DNA of 64,000 nucleotides from Eutrigla gurnardus (GCA_963514095.1 OY741267.1:30780356-30844355); one strand, 5' to 3'. Shown: positions 1 through 12,440, counted from the stretch's first letter. Notes: generated by a model not told the origin, from the letters alone. Program-made: numbers and translations.

Positions 1-674
1 CTCGAATAAGGTTTAGCAAGACTCATTATACAGAATAAGACTTAAGAATAATTCTTCCAAAGATACATTTTGCTTCCACAATTGTAAAAAATATGATTTC
101 CTTGTGCCCTTTGCCTTACCTTGGTGTTATTAGACCATCGTGAGAAATAGGCCTTAATAGCAAGCAGTGGGAAACTGTTGAGCTGTACCCCAAAACTCTG
201 TCTGGACAGTCGTAAATATCCTCATTCACACAAGGCTGCGTTTATGCTCACATCTGAGCCCTAAAACATTTTCCAGTTTTCACTGTTTTGCAGTGCAGCG
301 TATCAGTCTGTTCTAGAATAAGTCTTTCAGATAGGACCGAGAAGATGGACATGTGCTTCTGACTTCCCTCAACATAATAATAGTGACACCGCAGTGATGT
401 CGGTTTCTGGACGGCAGCGGCTGTCAAAAAAAGAGACGAGATCCCTTAAGTGTTGAGGGATATGACAGGTTCATCACTCCAGAAAAAAATAGAACAACCG
501 CTATGATAGTTTTGTTAACACTTTGGTGTGTTTCTATTTTGTCTTTGTCAACAGGTGCAGTGACCACACCAGGAAGTAGTTGTTCCGTTTTATTCTGGGT
601 AGCTGTCGTCGATCCCTTCGACATTTTCCTCAACCCGTCCACTTGGCATCCCTTTCTGTGACCTTTTCTCCGGC
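1..674 (-). other. kcnb2 3' flank / 3' UTR
   Basis: This stretch follows the kcnb2 stop codon. I see no coding potential and no RNA gene. It probably contains the 3' UTR, with one AATAAA at 593-588. Confidence 0.5.
588..593 (-). terminator. candidate kcnb2 polyadenylation signal
   Basis: AATAAA reads on the minus strand here, 82 nt past the kcnb2 stop. It would give a very short 3' UTR. Kv2 mRNAs often have long 3' UTRs, so sites beyond the left edge of the window are also possible. Confidence 0.3.
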
Positions 675-2657
675 TCACATGCTCGTTTCACAAGGTGGCG
701 TTGCGCTTCTGTCCACAACAATGTGATTTTCTCGTTTCTCTGCTCCGTTCTGTTCTTCTCCCTCCCTTCTCTCTCCTTCCTCCCCTCCTTCCATGGTCAC
801 CAGCTCCTGGGTACAGTTGAGCGGGCTGGTTTTTGTCGACAGTGGGCTAGCGTTGGTGCCAGAGCCGACAGCAGATCTTTCCATGTGATTCTTCCCCTGG
901 TGGCTTAAGCCTGTGAGCTGCCCTTCACCTTCTAAGCTCCTGGCCGCTGAGCCCTCACCTCCCCCCTGAGAGTTGCTTGGACTGACAGATTGCTGGGCCA
1001 GAGACGGAGATTGTAGGATTGCCAGTGGAGACTTAGCTTCCTGGGTTATGGAGTTGGGAGAGAACCTGGACACCGCGTCATCTGAAAGTAGTTGAATCTT
1101 GGCTGAGCCAGCGGAGACTGGGGTTGCTACAGGTGTCATCACCGCCGTAAGCACATCATCTTGGGATCCAAGGAAGTCAACCTTGAGGGCTCTTGTCTTG
1201 CTGATGCTGTCATAGGTCATCCCAAAGGTTTCCACGCTCTGTTGCACTAAACCCATATCTCCAGTCCCACTTCCTATTGAAGTGGACACAAACTCATACA
1301 AACCCTCCTTAATAATGGCCATTGGCTGGATGCCGTCTGTGGCCCTGTTCACCTCCATGCTGCTGATCTGGCTTAGATCCAAGGGAGGGGGGATCCGCTG
1401 GTATCTAGCACCAGTTTCACCTACGTCTGCACTGGGGAGCAGAGAGCTTCTTTCTCCTCTTTCCACTGGGAAATCATCAGTCACATTGGAACATTTCCTG
1501 GCAATGCCGACTTCCAATGACGATTGTTGGGCTTCACTGGAAGTCATCGCTTTCATCTCCATCTGCTCCGCTGTCTTCTTCTCCTGCTGCTCCTGCATGG
1601 CTGCTTTCTTGACGTATGCGTCTTCCAGATGCTTTGTGTTGAGGTTCTGAGGGGTGCTTTTATTAGACAAAGACTTGACTCGTTCAGGGGAGCCAAGCTG
1701 AGCCACTTCCAGGTAATGTTGGGACCTGGTGGGGCTAACCACCTCTGCATTAGAGTAGTGTTTGTGGTAGCTCCAGCGGCTGGGTGACAGATGATTGTCC
1801 GCAGGACACTTGCCGTCCTCTCTCTTTTCCACCAAAACATCTGTGAGTTCCATGCTGCGTGCAAAAGCATCCTTTAGGTTAATAGAAACAATGCTTCCAC
1901 TGCGTTTTGCTCTCTCAAGAGCTTCCCTCCTCTTGATGGCCTTCTCCTGTCTCTTCTGCTCTCGGTAGAACTCAGAGAAGTTGTTGACAATAATCGGGAT
2001 GGGAAGGGCAATGACCAACACACCAGCTATGCAGCAGAGTCCTCCTACAATCTTGCCCAGGAGTGTTTGTGGGTAGATGTCTCCGTAACCAACAGTGGTC
2101 ATTGTAATGGTAGCCCACCAGAAGGAGGCGGGGATACTGGTGAATTTGGTGGCGTCCTCGTCCTTCTCGGCAAAGAACACCAAGCTAGAGAAGATCATGA
2201 TGCCCATGGCTAAGAAGAGGATGAGTAGACCCAACTCATTATAGCTCCTTCGCAAAGTGAACCCCAAAGACTGGAGTCCTGTCGAGTGCCTGGCCAGCTT
2301 GAGGATCCTCAGGATCCTCATAATTCGGAAGATCTGGACCACGCGGCGCACGTTCTGGAACTGCATAACGTTCTTGTTGGACTCAGTCAGGCAGAGGGTC
2401 ACATAGTAAGGCATGATAGCCAGCAAATCAATGATGTTCAGTGGTGCTTTGATGAAATCCCACTTGTTGGGTGCTGAGAGCAGACGCAGCATGTACTCCA
2501 TGGTAAACCAGGCGATGCAGACGGCCTCCACGTGGGCTAGACTGGGGTTGTCATTGAACTGGCCAAATTCATCCACCACCTGGAGCTCCGGCAGGGTGTT
2601 TAGGGATAGCGAGATGGTGGAAATGATGATGAACAGGATGGAGATCATAGCCAGGAC
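675..2657 (-). CDS. kcnb2: kcnb2 coding exon 2 (channel core and C-terminus of Kv2.2)
   Basis: This is the second and last coding exon of a Shab-family delayed-rectifier K+ channel subunit, residues 196-855. It begins after a TTGCAG acceptor (minus strand, position 2658) with VLAMIS, in phase 0 with the upstream exon. S1 is about 196-216. The S4 sensor, with arginines every third residue (RVVQIFRIMRILRILK), is about 299-315. The selectivity filter TTVGYGD ends at 388. S6 with the PIP gate bend (ALPIPIIVNNF) follows. The cytoplasmic tail carries the DNHLSPSRW segment and ends in ETSM, which I recall as the KCNB2 terminus rather than that of KCNB1. DATKFTSIPASF before the pore also fits KCNB2. 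Tetramers act in the plasma membrane of neurons and muscle. At 855 aa it is slightly shorter than human Kv2.2 (about 911). The C-terminal 350 residues are strongly diverged; see findings on the clustering motif. Confidence 0.95.
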   Translation of the reverse strand, partial: VLAMISILFIIISTISLSLNTLPELQVVDEFGQFNDNPSLAHVEAVCIAWFTMEYMLRLLSAPNKWDFIKAPLNIIDLLAIMPYYVTLCLTESNKNVMQFQNVRRVVQIFRIMRILRILKLARHSTGLQSLGFTLRRSYNELGLLILFLAMGIMIFSSLVFFAEKDEDATKFTSIPASFWWATITMTTVGYGDIYPQTLLGKIVGGLCCIAGVLVIALPIPIIVNNFSEFYREQKRQEKAIKRREALERAKRSGSIVSINLKDAFARSMELTDVLVEKREDGKCPADNHLSPSRWSYHKHYSNAEVVSPTRSQHYLEVAQLGSPERVKSLSNKSTPQNLNTKHLEDAYVKKAAMQEQQEKKTAEQMEMKAMTSSEAQQSSLEVGIARKCSNVTDDFPVERGERSSLLPSADVGETGARYQRIPPPLDLSQISSMEVNRATDGIQPMAIIKEGLYEFVSTSIGSGTGDMGLVQQSVETFGMTYDSISKTRALKVDFLGSQDDVLTAVMTPVATPVSAGSAKIQLLSDDAVSRFSPNSITQEAKSPLAILQSPSLAQQSVSPSNSQGGGEGSAARSLEGEGQLTGLSHQGKNHMERSAVGSGTNASPLSTKTSPLNCTQELVTMEGGEEGERREGEEQNGAEKRENHIVVDRSATPPCETSM

Positions 2658-4174
2658 CTGCAAGACAAAGACAAGATTGTGGGTTTCATACGGTAAGATT
2701 CGATGCAAATTTTATAATACTTGTTTCAAATTTGTAGTGTCAGTATGGTTAATCCTGTAATTCTTTTTAGACCCACAGCTGCATAGGAATCATTGGAGTT
2801 GCCCCCCCACCCCCCAAATGTCACACTGATCAGCTCAAGACATTCTTCGGAAATTACGTGACAAACTTGCGTATAAACATGACTCAACCTACAGCATACT
2901 GATGAGTTAGCTCTTCTTAGAGCCTCAACTGTTTGTCCTGAGGGTGGAGCAAAAGGATGATGAGCTGTGTCATGTTATGCGTAGTGACAGTCGCTCCCTA
3001 ACCATCCTCTACTCATGACATCTGAGTCTGCTGAAGAACACTTTGGCTGCAAAACCTCCATTGGCCAGATTGTTTTCATGTGTTGAGTTTGCTGTACTTT
3101 ATATCTCTCACATGTTCTTCAAAAGTTTCATGCATAAAAATAAGACTAACAGAGTCAAAATTGAGGCAGCACATCTGTTTAAAGAGGATCTATGATGCTT
3201 TTCTTCTTCGTCTTTCCTTTAGTGAGTTTGTTGTTCATGTAAAATGTATCCAGAGCCAAACCCTAAAGTCCAGGTTCAAAGGGAGTATCTTTCCCCCACA
3301 GAAACTCTGTTCCTCAAGTCATTCAAACATCTCCGTTCAAATATTTTCTTCTATAAAGTGATGATGTCACCAAGCAACTCATTAGCATAATGCCTGCCCA
3401 GCAGCTCATTAGCCCCACCCTCAAACAAAGCTAGTCTCTGTGTGAGAGGAGCTGAAGAACAAGAGGCTGAGATTAATTTCATCACTGGTATCTGGTTCTG
3501 GTGAGGGGGCAGGGTATTTCTGATGAACACACTGAGAGGTCAACCAATCAGAGCAGACTGGGCTTTTTGGAAGGGAGGGGCAGGAGGATTGAGAAGAGTG
3601 TCTGTAGCACAGACTTATAGGAGAATAACTGAAAGCAATAAACATGTTCTGGTAGGAACCTGAAATACAAATAGGAACCAGAAAAGGAACATAGATGATA
3701 TTCAAAACTAATGACTGTTACAAGAAGAGCCATTTCCTCTCTGGTTAGAACTGAATCTGTTGGGACAAACTCCTAAAGATAAGGGCTTTTTCCTAATTCT
3801 AAAAAAAGTGAGAGGCAGTCCAGGGGACTCCTATATTTTGATGAAGACCATTTGATTTAATCAACTCAATCGGACAAAAAAAGGCCAGTTCATTAAGTGG
3901 ACTTCACCAACCAGTTTTAATGTCTCTGCCAGTGAAAACACTTGAATACTATTTTCTACCCCATTGATGTCATGGTGAAACATGATGCCACAGGAAGGCA
4001 TGTAAATAACACGAAATTTGAAACAGTTGCATCATGGTTGGGCTCAAGATGAGTATACGTAATTTAAGTCAACGTATAGAAAATAAGTTAATGGGAAACC
4101 ACTGAAACACTACCCCCTCTTGCATGTCCTGTGTTTGTTTGACCCGCTCAGCCACCGGCCCAGTCTCAGGCCAG

Positions 4175-4455
4175 ATTGTCAATCACCAGGTAGCCCCACC
4201 CCTAAATCATCCCCTGCTTTATGGTCTATTTGACTCTAAATAGACCGTAATTTACTAAATGAACATCATGCTGGATTGAAAAAAGACTTGAAACTAGAGA
4301 TTGAGACCATACACTCATGTTTACAATGTTTACTGAGATAATAAATCAAGAGATAATTAGGGTAATTTTCTCGTAGACTTCTATACAATCAGAGAGGAGC
4401 TGCCCCCTGATGGCCAGCAGAGAGAATGACAGTTTAAGGCAGTTTTCAGAACCGG
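4175..4455 (+). repeat. interspersed repeat family R1, 3' half
   Basis: This copy shares long near-identical blocks with 15050-15175, 16400-16660 (reverse) and 18295-18500. Blocks include TGTCAATCACCAGGTAGCCC, CATCATGCTGGATTGAA, GACTTGAAACTAGAGATTGA, GACCATA-ACTCATGTTTAC, and a 3' end with CCAGAGAGGAG, GCCCCCTGATGGCCAGCAGA and GAATGACAGTTTAAGGCA. No open frame was seen, so it is a non-autonomous element. Confidence 0.75.
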
Positions 4456-5309
4456 ACCACTGGTTGTGCCATATTTATTTAACTCCTTGTATGTGCACAT
4501 TATAATTATGTGTTTTCTTCTGTTCGTATTGTTGTTTGCATCTTATGGTTGTTCTGCACTTGGGTCACCTCCAGGTGTTTTTTTAAATGTGCTACACAAA
4601 TAAAGTTTGACTGGACTTTGACTCACACCTGTGTTAAACAAACTAAACCCGAATGTCCTCTGAGTGAGGCAGCTGAAGCATGTGCGGTCTGAGTCTTCTC
4701 CCTGCAGCCCTTGCTAGGACATTTCAGGATAATTGTAATAGGATTGTGTTGCTATCTATAGAACGGATAGAGAGAGGTTAGAAGTGTTTACTCATTCTTT
4801 CCTCCCCCAACAGGAAGAATCAAGCAATAGTTGGACACCTCTGAGAGAAACTTTATACAAAGATACGACAACACAAATAAAAATGTTAATGTCAAAACAG
4901 ATGGATAAAGACTGAGAGGAAACACTAGGAGATGCCATTGTACATGACTGTGATGCCTCGTGTTCTATGTGAGCTGGTGAGTCATAATGAAAACCTGGTG
5001 TGTTACAATTGAGAGCAGGAATTTAACGATAGACTCAATGAGTGCTTAAAAACGTAAGCTGACAAGATGCTATGTTGGCTGATACAAGATGGTAACTAAC
5101 AATGTTGGCATCGTACTTTTCCACAAACGTTTAATGTTGAGGAGTTTCTTCCCTGATGCATGTTTTTATATTGCATGTATTTATAGTTATTAACGTTCTT
5201 ACATTACGTCTCATTTGAAGACAAACCGTTAATGGTTTTCTAACCTTAAACAATATTTTTCCAATCATTTCACAACATTAATCACATGGCATTGTATGTT
5301 TCTCTCACA

Positions 5310-5560
5310 GACTATATATGAAGTGGACATAGTCATGGTGATGTCACTCGTTGGTTTGTGGACTACTGTTTTGAAGCCTCGAGTTTGGCATTCTGTCCGT
5401 CACCATCTTGGATTTTTTGCAACCAGTAACAGGAAGTGACCATATTTAGACTGTGGAGTAGGGACGGGTGGATCTGTGAATCTTGTCGAACACAAGCAGC
5501 AGAGCGGCACCCCGAGCAACAACCTTACTGGATCTGGTGTGAAGCTGTTAACAACGTTTG
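5310..5560 (+). repeat. interspersed repeat family R1, 5' half
   Basis: The segment contains CACCATCTTGGATTTTTTGC, AGGAAGTGACCATATTTAGA, CGGGTGGATCTG, GAACACAAGC and CCTTACTGGATCTG. The same ordered blocks recur at 14800-15000 and, in reverse, at 16690-16830. The downstream half is missing, so this copy is truncated. Confidence 0.7.
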
Positions 5561-7336
5561 GGTGTAGGTCATCTGGCCTATCACATGTCAAAGGACACAG
5601 AGCATTACAGCGTAACACAGCATGCAGTATTTCTGCTGCTTCATAATCCTCATATAGATGGAGCGACTTTGTTCAAGACAAAACTGCAACACAAGCAAAG
5701 AAAAAGAAAGCAGAAACAAAGAGAGAGTGGAGAGCCAAAGAGAGACAGGACAAAAGGGAGGTGAAGGGCAGGTGTATCGAAGTATGTCCACCCCGCCACG
5801 TCTTAATGGCTTAATGGCTGCCAAATGCTGTGACCTTGGCACCCGCAGGGCAGATTTAAAGCAGTACTGAGAACACACAAGCTGCTTTGGAAGGTGCAGC
5901 AGGGGAAGAATTAATTTAAGATTCTACTACTCAGTAACAAGCGACAGTGAGTCATTAATAAAGATACAAAGTTGTGAATCTGTTCTTCAAACAGAGGTAA
6001 AAGATGAGGGAAGTCAATGTAAATTATGCTAATGATCCATTCCTGCTCTACTGGTGACCCTTTGACCTTTCCTCTCCTTGATTTTTGTAACTTTGATTCT
6101 TGAGAGGGTTTACTAATGAAATATGCAACACAAACAGCATTTTAGTTGTAGTTTTCCACACAGAAGAGCAGGTGTTTTAAATGGTGGACCTCAGATTTTT
6201 TTTGAATGAAACGGTTTATGCAGAAACCTTTCTTTCTCTGCAGCGACAGGAAACTATATAGCCAAAAATCTAGTTTCAAAGCCGTTATCCACCCTCTCTT
6301 CAAAGCCTCCAGACATGACAAAGACAGTGATTTTTCCTCACATAACAGGAGTTGTGGACAGAAAACACAACTCAGAAGCTGCAGTTTGTGCCTCGTTCAG
6401 ACCTCATAGTTTTGTTTTTTTCTTAACTTTGTCATCATTTTAAGCCAAACCATGATGTTTTTACTAAACGTATAAATAGAACTAGTAATTTACTGTCTTG
6501 GGAGCATGAGCTCTCTCAGTAGATATCATTGGAAATGATGAGTCATCCTCTGGGGACCATAAACATCAACAGCAAGTTGTGGACATACAGCATCTGACTG
6601 GATCAATGAAGCGGGTTTGGGGGTGGGGGTATCCCTGCAGGGTCAAAATGAATAAACTGTCAGCTGTTAATCTCGAAACGTCACGCTAAAATCAGAGAAA
6701 CTGACAGGAAAGGAAAACACAAGATGGAACGAAAGTCTGGATGAAGTGAGACGCAGAAACCCAAACCCTGATCAATACATGGAGGTATTCCTGGAACAAC
6801 AACAGGGACGGGAACTGTTTCTGTAAAGCGGGTCATCTGTACAGCTGCTGCTGTTCCCAGTCATGCTGCTTTCACCTCATTCATCCCGTTATTAATCCAG
6901 GCGTAGGACAGGAAATGTGGTGTTTTATTGCTTCTAGGAGACGACAGAGAAAACGTGGTTCAACAAGACAACTCTGTATTATTAGGATCTGAGTGCCGCC
7001 ATCGTTGAGACAGAGCAGAACATTATAGTCATTAGTCCAAAAAGAAGCTTCTGGCTGGTCTGTGGGACACACTGGGCTGTAATAATGGTATGTTATTAGC
7101 CACACATGCTATGTTATTAGCCACACAGGAAGGCAGGCTGATTACTGCCATGCTGGACCACAATGGAAGCTGCTTTACTGAAGTTCAGGATCATTTAATG
7201 CATCTTTGTTCCTGCGTCACACAGACTGTTTTGTGATCTTTGTAATGGTGTTTGATTCCAAAGACAAATATAAAATATTATCTTTTGTTATAATAAAAAT
7301 AAACAAAAAAATGCTTACAGACAATCCCCAAACCCC

Positions 7337-7383
7337 AGAGGAAGTGACCATATTTGGACTGTGGAGGAGCAACCTGTCAATTA
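7337..7383 (+). repeat. interspersed repeat family R1, short fragment
   Basis: GAAGTGACCATATTTGGACT and GTGGAGGAGC-ACCTGTCAAT match the junction of the 5' and 3' halves of the same family with the middle deleted. It is about 50 bp only. Confidence 0.5.
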
Positions 7384-8768
7384 AAGGCTGAACTATATTG
7401 AGAATATTTTCACCAGACAGCCCTTTCTGCTGTGAACTGAAACTTTTATATCCTTATATCACCAGACCAGAACACGGGAGTTATTGTGACTGTTTTTCAT
7501 ATTTCTACGTTTCTTATTGGAGCAAACCTATTTCCATATGTTAGCATAGCAGTCAATCTCTAAAAGAAAATATATGCAAATTAAAACAAAGCCTCACAAC
7601 ACATTTTCCCAAAAGCTATTTCTGCCAGTATGCCCACAAATACAATCAAATCATGATGATGCTCGCAAATATTACTAATCACCAGCCTTTTTCTGCATAA
7701 ACAAATGCAAATTAGAGCCACTTACACACAAAATAGAAATCTGTCTCCACAAACCAGCTTTCAGTGGAACGAGATCATACACGAATCAATGAGTTCTGTA
7801 AACAATGCCAGTCTTTTTTTTAAGAATTGCAGTTTCTGGCAATGAGTTAAGCTAAAAACAAGCCGTCTTTTGCAAGACTTTGCATAAAAAAAGTTTGGGC
7901 TCTTTTTGTACTGGAAAATCTGCGGATTAATTCCATATGTTATATCCAGTAAAGTTAGGCACAATAGTAGATGATAAACCCCTGTTTAAATTGTGAGTCG
8001 GGAGGGGAGAGGGAGACACACCTGTATATATACTGTATATATTCATTTATAATCCACCATTGTCCTTCTGTCACTCAGTGATCATATTAACATTCATCAT
8101 CATATCAGTGACGTCTCTGCTACACTGAGGACAAATGAAGTGGAGAAACAAAAAGGCAGCCTGGCAGCTTGTGAGCTACACTCGTACTCAGTGACACAGA
8201 GACGTCGGCCAACAAAAGATTTACAGTCAACAGGATGAACTTTGCTGCAGACGGCACTTTGGATCTGCCTCCCTGCTGCCCGAGTGATACATCATCGTCA
8301 TCTGAATGAAAGCCTTTGGAACATGAGGGCATGCACATTAGTCCGATGCAGCTTGGGAGCCAGAAACCCAGAACCACTCACCACTGAAAACATGCTTCCT
8401 GACACACCACTGACTCATTGCTGACTTTTACAAAGTCCTGAATTTCACAATGATTTTTAAATCTTATACAAGTGTCAAAATGATTGTTAATCAGTCAATC
8501 AAGAAACGGAGAGCTCGAAGAAGAAAAACAGCATACATGAAACCAAACATGATAGGAACCTGGGCCAACATTACCTTAATACGAAAAACTAAAATGACTG
8601 TCAAAAATACTTGTGTTTAAGTGGCAAAAGACAACTTTTTGCTTAAACATTTGGATGTCAATGTTGATTATAATGTCATTTTCTGGAATAATGACACCAT
8701 CTGAGACTCAATTTTGACTATTTCATTGTGCTGCTTCACTGAGAGTCGTTTCTTGCTTCAGAAAATGC

Positions 8769-8975
8769 TAGCTTTTGCAAATAACAGTAGGCAGAAACAA
8801 ACATCCATAATTCATTATCCGATAATATCAGCTAATGCTAACACTAGCAGCTAGAAACGAACATGATTCGTTGTCTGTTAAATAATCTAAACAGCACTAG
8901 CTAACGTTAATACTCGCAGCTAAACAAACATCTATGATTCGTTGCCCATTTAATCTTCTAAACAACACTAGATAA
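8769..8975. repeat. imperfect ~70-bp tandem repeat, about 3 units
   Basis: Three diverged units of 67-71 bp end at about 8835, 8904 and 8975, with a partial fourth beyond. Each has a CTAGCAGCTA-like word, AAACAAACATC or AAACGAACAT, ATGATTCGTTG, a TTTAATC-like word, and a CACTAG(C)TAA end. It lies inside the kcnb2 intron. Confidence 0.6.
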
Positions 8976-10195
8976 ACAAAGATCTGTGGCCATTTTAATC
9001 TGATGCCAGATTTACTGCATCATCTCATCGCAGCATTGTCACAGTTTAATAGGGCAGAGTCAGACAATCACACAAATACCCTAATTTAACCATATTACAT
9101 AAACTGCTTATGCAGATATGAAAATGTAAGCAAACACACCGGTAATAACCACTGATTGTGATGGCACAAAACAACAGCGTAAAGTCAAAGGAAAGGGCAG
9201 GAAGTAGCCTTCTGAAATCTAATGGACGTTTCTCAGTAATACCTTTAATAATCCTGTTGCTGTTGAACTGGCTTACTGATGCACTTTGCTGTAAATCTGT
9301 GTTTATTGGAGTGTCTCTGCTCCCAGAGCTCAGTGGTGGAGCTAGGCGGCTGTGATCGTCAATAGAAACAATGGCTGATAACATTAAAAATTAAGGAAGG
9401 TTGTGTTAAGAAATGCCAGGTGAAAAATAAATACTACCCTGAATTTCAAATATATTTTCAATAGTATATACAAATATACTAACAAAGCCATGGACGTAGA
9501 AAATGTAAATCTTGAATTATGTTGATATTACTACGCCAAGAATATATTAATGGTATATTGATATAATAACAAGACACTCAAGACATTTGTGATGTACTCG
9601 TAACAAAAAAAAAATAATTATTTTAATTTCATTAATATTAATGTATATTAGTACATACCATGTAGGCTACTCAATGTACAAAGTTTTCTTGAACTTAAAC
9701 CATTTTAGCTCATAAAAGTTCATTAAATACACTTCAAATTGTACTTTTGCAACAATTTAAATTAAATTAAAATACACCTCAAATAGTTGTTACAAATTAG
9801 CAAACTTCAAGTTGACTAATCATTAACACACTTGAAGTATTCTGATGATCAATGTGTCTGTAAGTACAGCCAATTGTTATGGAAATGTCTGAGTCGAAGC
9901 ATGGAAACCTCTAGAGATGGTAGATGTCTTATGCAGAAATATTTAATTGATAATCATCGTGAGAATTAAGGTTTGAGCAATACAACGGGTATGAACTCAA
10001 CAGTGCAGTGCCAACCCGAAGTCTCCCTCCTGGGGAAGCATAAAAGCCTACGTTTTCTTGAGGAAGCCGCCTAGGTTAAAGGTAAGAACTTTGTGTTCGG
10101 TCTGGAGAAGCAGACACTTAATAACTCAGAATGAATGTGAACCTATTCATAAAATGACATGTATTAATATTTCATTGAGGTAATGCACTTGGTTG

Positions 10196-10218
10196 CCCCC
10201 CCCCCCCCCCCCCCCCCC
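10196..10218. repeat. C23 homopolymer
   Basis: This is an uninterrupted run of 23 cytosines in the kcnb2 intron. It is on the non-template side of that gene, so the kcnb2 pre-mRNA would carry G23. Assembly length in such runs is unreliable. Confidence 0.85.
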
Positions 10219-11321
10219 ACTCCTTGCGTCCTGCAGGTCAGACAGTGGACAGAACAGACTATCCAACTTGCCAACAGTTATTCTATTTGCAGCAGCAGCA
10301 GTCCTGGTAAAAGCTCCAAAGGAGATTAAGCCACACTCCTAAGTCATACTGTGTGGGTGTGTGTGTTTCCACTATCTACTAACAGGTGACCAGGCAGACG
10401 CGCCGTCACAATTCACTGCTGGTTTCATCTCAACCAGCCAAAATAATATCATTTAAAAAAAACACTCGGAGTTCAACATTAGGACGTTTAATTTGATAAT
10501 GTTGCTCTGAGCAGTTCTGACATAACTAACATGTCTGCCCAGAAAAACACGGAGAAGATCGTGCACGGAGAACAAAAACAAAATTAGAGTCGGAGCCAAA
10601 AATAAGAAGATTACACAGATTATGTAAAGTGTACAAAACTAATCTCTATTATTGAAACATTTAATACTCATATTATCCAATAAAACTCAAAACTATCAAG
10701 GGTAGTTGTCCATCTGGACTGTGTGTGTGTGTGTGTGCTTTCCAAATGGCCAGGTAATGCTTCAGCTCTAATCAGCCGCAGCACTGAGCTGTACGCATCA
10801 CTGGGTAGGAGGCGCTCCCATTGGCTGAGAGCTGGAGCGCATCACTGCTGCCACAGCGTGACACATGGCCGATGTCGGAGCAGAGCGGAATAAGCAGCTT
10901 CCCTCCTGCTGACGCTACGGTTCCAGCGTGGTCACATGTCCCTCTGAAGGCCAGCGTTGGATTTATAGAGCCGTCTGTAAAGTGGACTTTTATCGCGGAA
11001 CACAAACTACGTATGCGCGCCATATTTATCTCATTATTTGGTGCTGTTGTCGGCCATATTGTCAGATATTGTCGGTTTATGAGCCACAAATACAAAAGCA
11101 CAACATATCAGACTATGTGGATGAAATTGTGACTGAAATTAACTTTAAATGCATTATTGATTTGACTAAAACGCAATGTTCATGTTGGTTAGATCGTGAT
11201 CGGTAAGAATCCTTGTTGCAGCTCAGATTCTTCCGTCAAACAGCTGAGCTTTAGCTACCAAACGTAACCAGAGAACTTCATGTCCTGTGTGAAACCAAAA
11301 CTAAATCTTGACTTAACGCTT

Positions 11322-11905
11322 GTTGTTGTTGTTACGTTGTTACGTTACTTTGTTACGTTACTTTGTTACGTTACTTTGTTACGTTACTTTGTTATGTTAC
11401 TTTGTTAGATTACATTGTTAGGTTACGTTGTTACGTTGTTACGTTGTTACGTTGTTATGTTACTTTGTTATGTTACTTTGTTAAGTTACTTTGTTACATT
11501 ACATTGTTACGTTACGTTGTTACATTATGTTGTTATGTTACGTCGTTACGTTATGTTGTTATGTTACGTTGTTATGTTATGTTGTTATGTTACGTTGTTA
11601 CATTACATTGTTAGGTTACGTTGTTACGTTATGTTGTTATGTTACGTCTTTACGTTATGTTGTTATGTTACGTTGTTACGTTACATTGTTACGTTACGTT
11701 GTTACGTTATGTTGTTATGTTACGTCGTTACGTTATGTTGTTATGTTACGTTGTTATGTTATGTTGTTATGTTACGTTGTTACATTACATTGTTAGGTTA
11801 CGTTGTTACGTTGCGTTGTTATGTTACGTTATGTTGTTACGTTACATTGTTAGAATACATTGTTACGTTACATTGTGTACATTACATTGTTACGTTATAT
11901 TGCTA
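11322..11905. repeat. GTTAC/GTTAT minisatellite array (~580 bp)
   Basis: A nearly continuous array is built from TGTTACGT, TGTTATGT and TTACGTTACTTTG-type words, with T-rich, almost C-poor top-strand composition. Every frame of the array stays open, giving spurious proteins of the VTLLCYVV type. Higher-order repetition is visible: a block of about 160-180 bp at about 11500-11620 recurs at about 11690-11800. It is discussed under findings. Confidence 0.9.
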
Positions 11906-12330
11906 ACCATGCGCAGTTGTGCGTTGAAAGGTCGTGTTTAAGTTGAGGCTGATATGAAACGTGTTAATGTTAAGTGTTTTGTTTTTTTAACTGTCATTCA
12001 ACGTATTCCATAGCTTGCAGAAACAACAATGCCAGCCTTTTCTTGGCACCTGTGTTGGTTAATCAAGTCCACTGTGAATCAACTGATTGAACCGGACTCT
12101 GCTGACGGAGCAGTTGGCCTGGATGTTCTCCTGTCAGTCAGCCCCCCCACCTGCTTCTGTGTCCCTTCGCTGGGCAGTTTATGTTGTTTCCCTACATCTA
12201 ATGAAATAAACAGTGCGCAGCTCTCTGACAGGATCTTCTTCACTGACCTCCATGTCTCAGCTGCTCTCACTGGATGTTATCCTTAAATGTAAACCATGAG
12301 CTGCACTTCATCCAGTATGAACGAGACTCT

Positions 12331-12440
12331 CAGGGAACCTCAGTGTCTCTCAGAGTCCCCAAGAGTCTCCGAGGTTCCCTGAAACACTCTCTGAGAGACT
12401 CTCAGAGACACTTGGAAACTCTAAGAGACTCTCAGCTGGT
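12331..12440. repeat. nested inverted repeat of CTCTCAGAG words
   Basis: CAGGGAACCTC (12331-12341) pairs with GAGGTTCCCTG (12371-12381). Overlapping CTCTCAGAGAC / CTCTGAGAG words on both sides allow alternative folds. It lies in the kcnb2 intron and has no coding role that I can see. Confidence 0.6.

Noticed and set aside
8769..8975. CRISPR-like spacing of repeats
   Set aside because: The units are contiguous and diverged without unique spacers, and the genome is a vertebrate's.
11363..11941. Long open frames encoding VTLLCYVV-type peptides
   Set aside because: They are translations of the GTTAC/GTTAT tandem array in all three top-strand frames; no stop codon can arise from these words.
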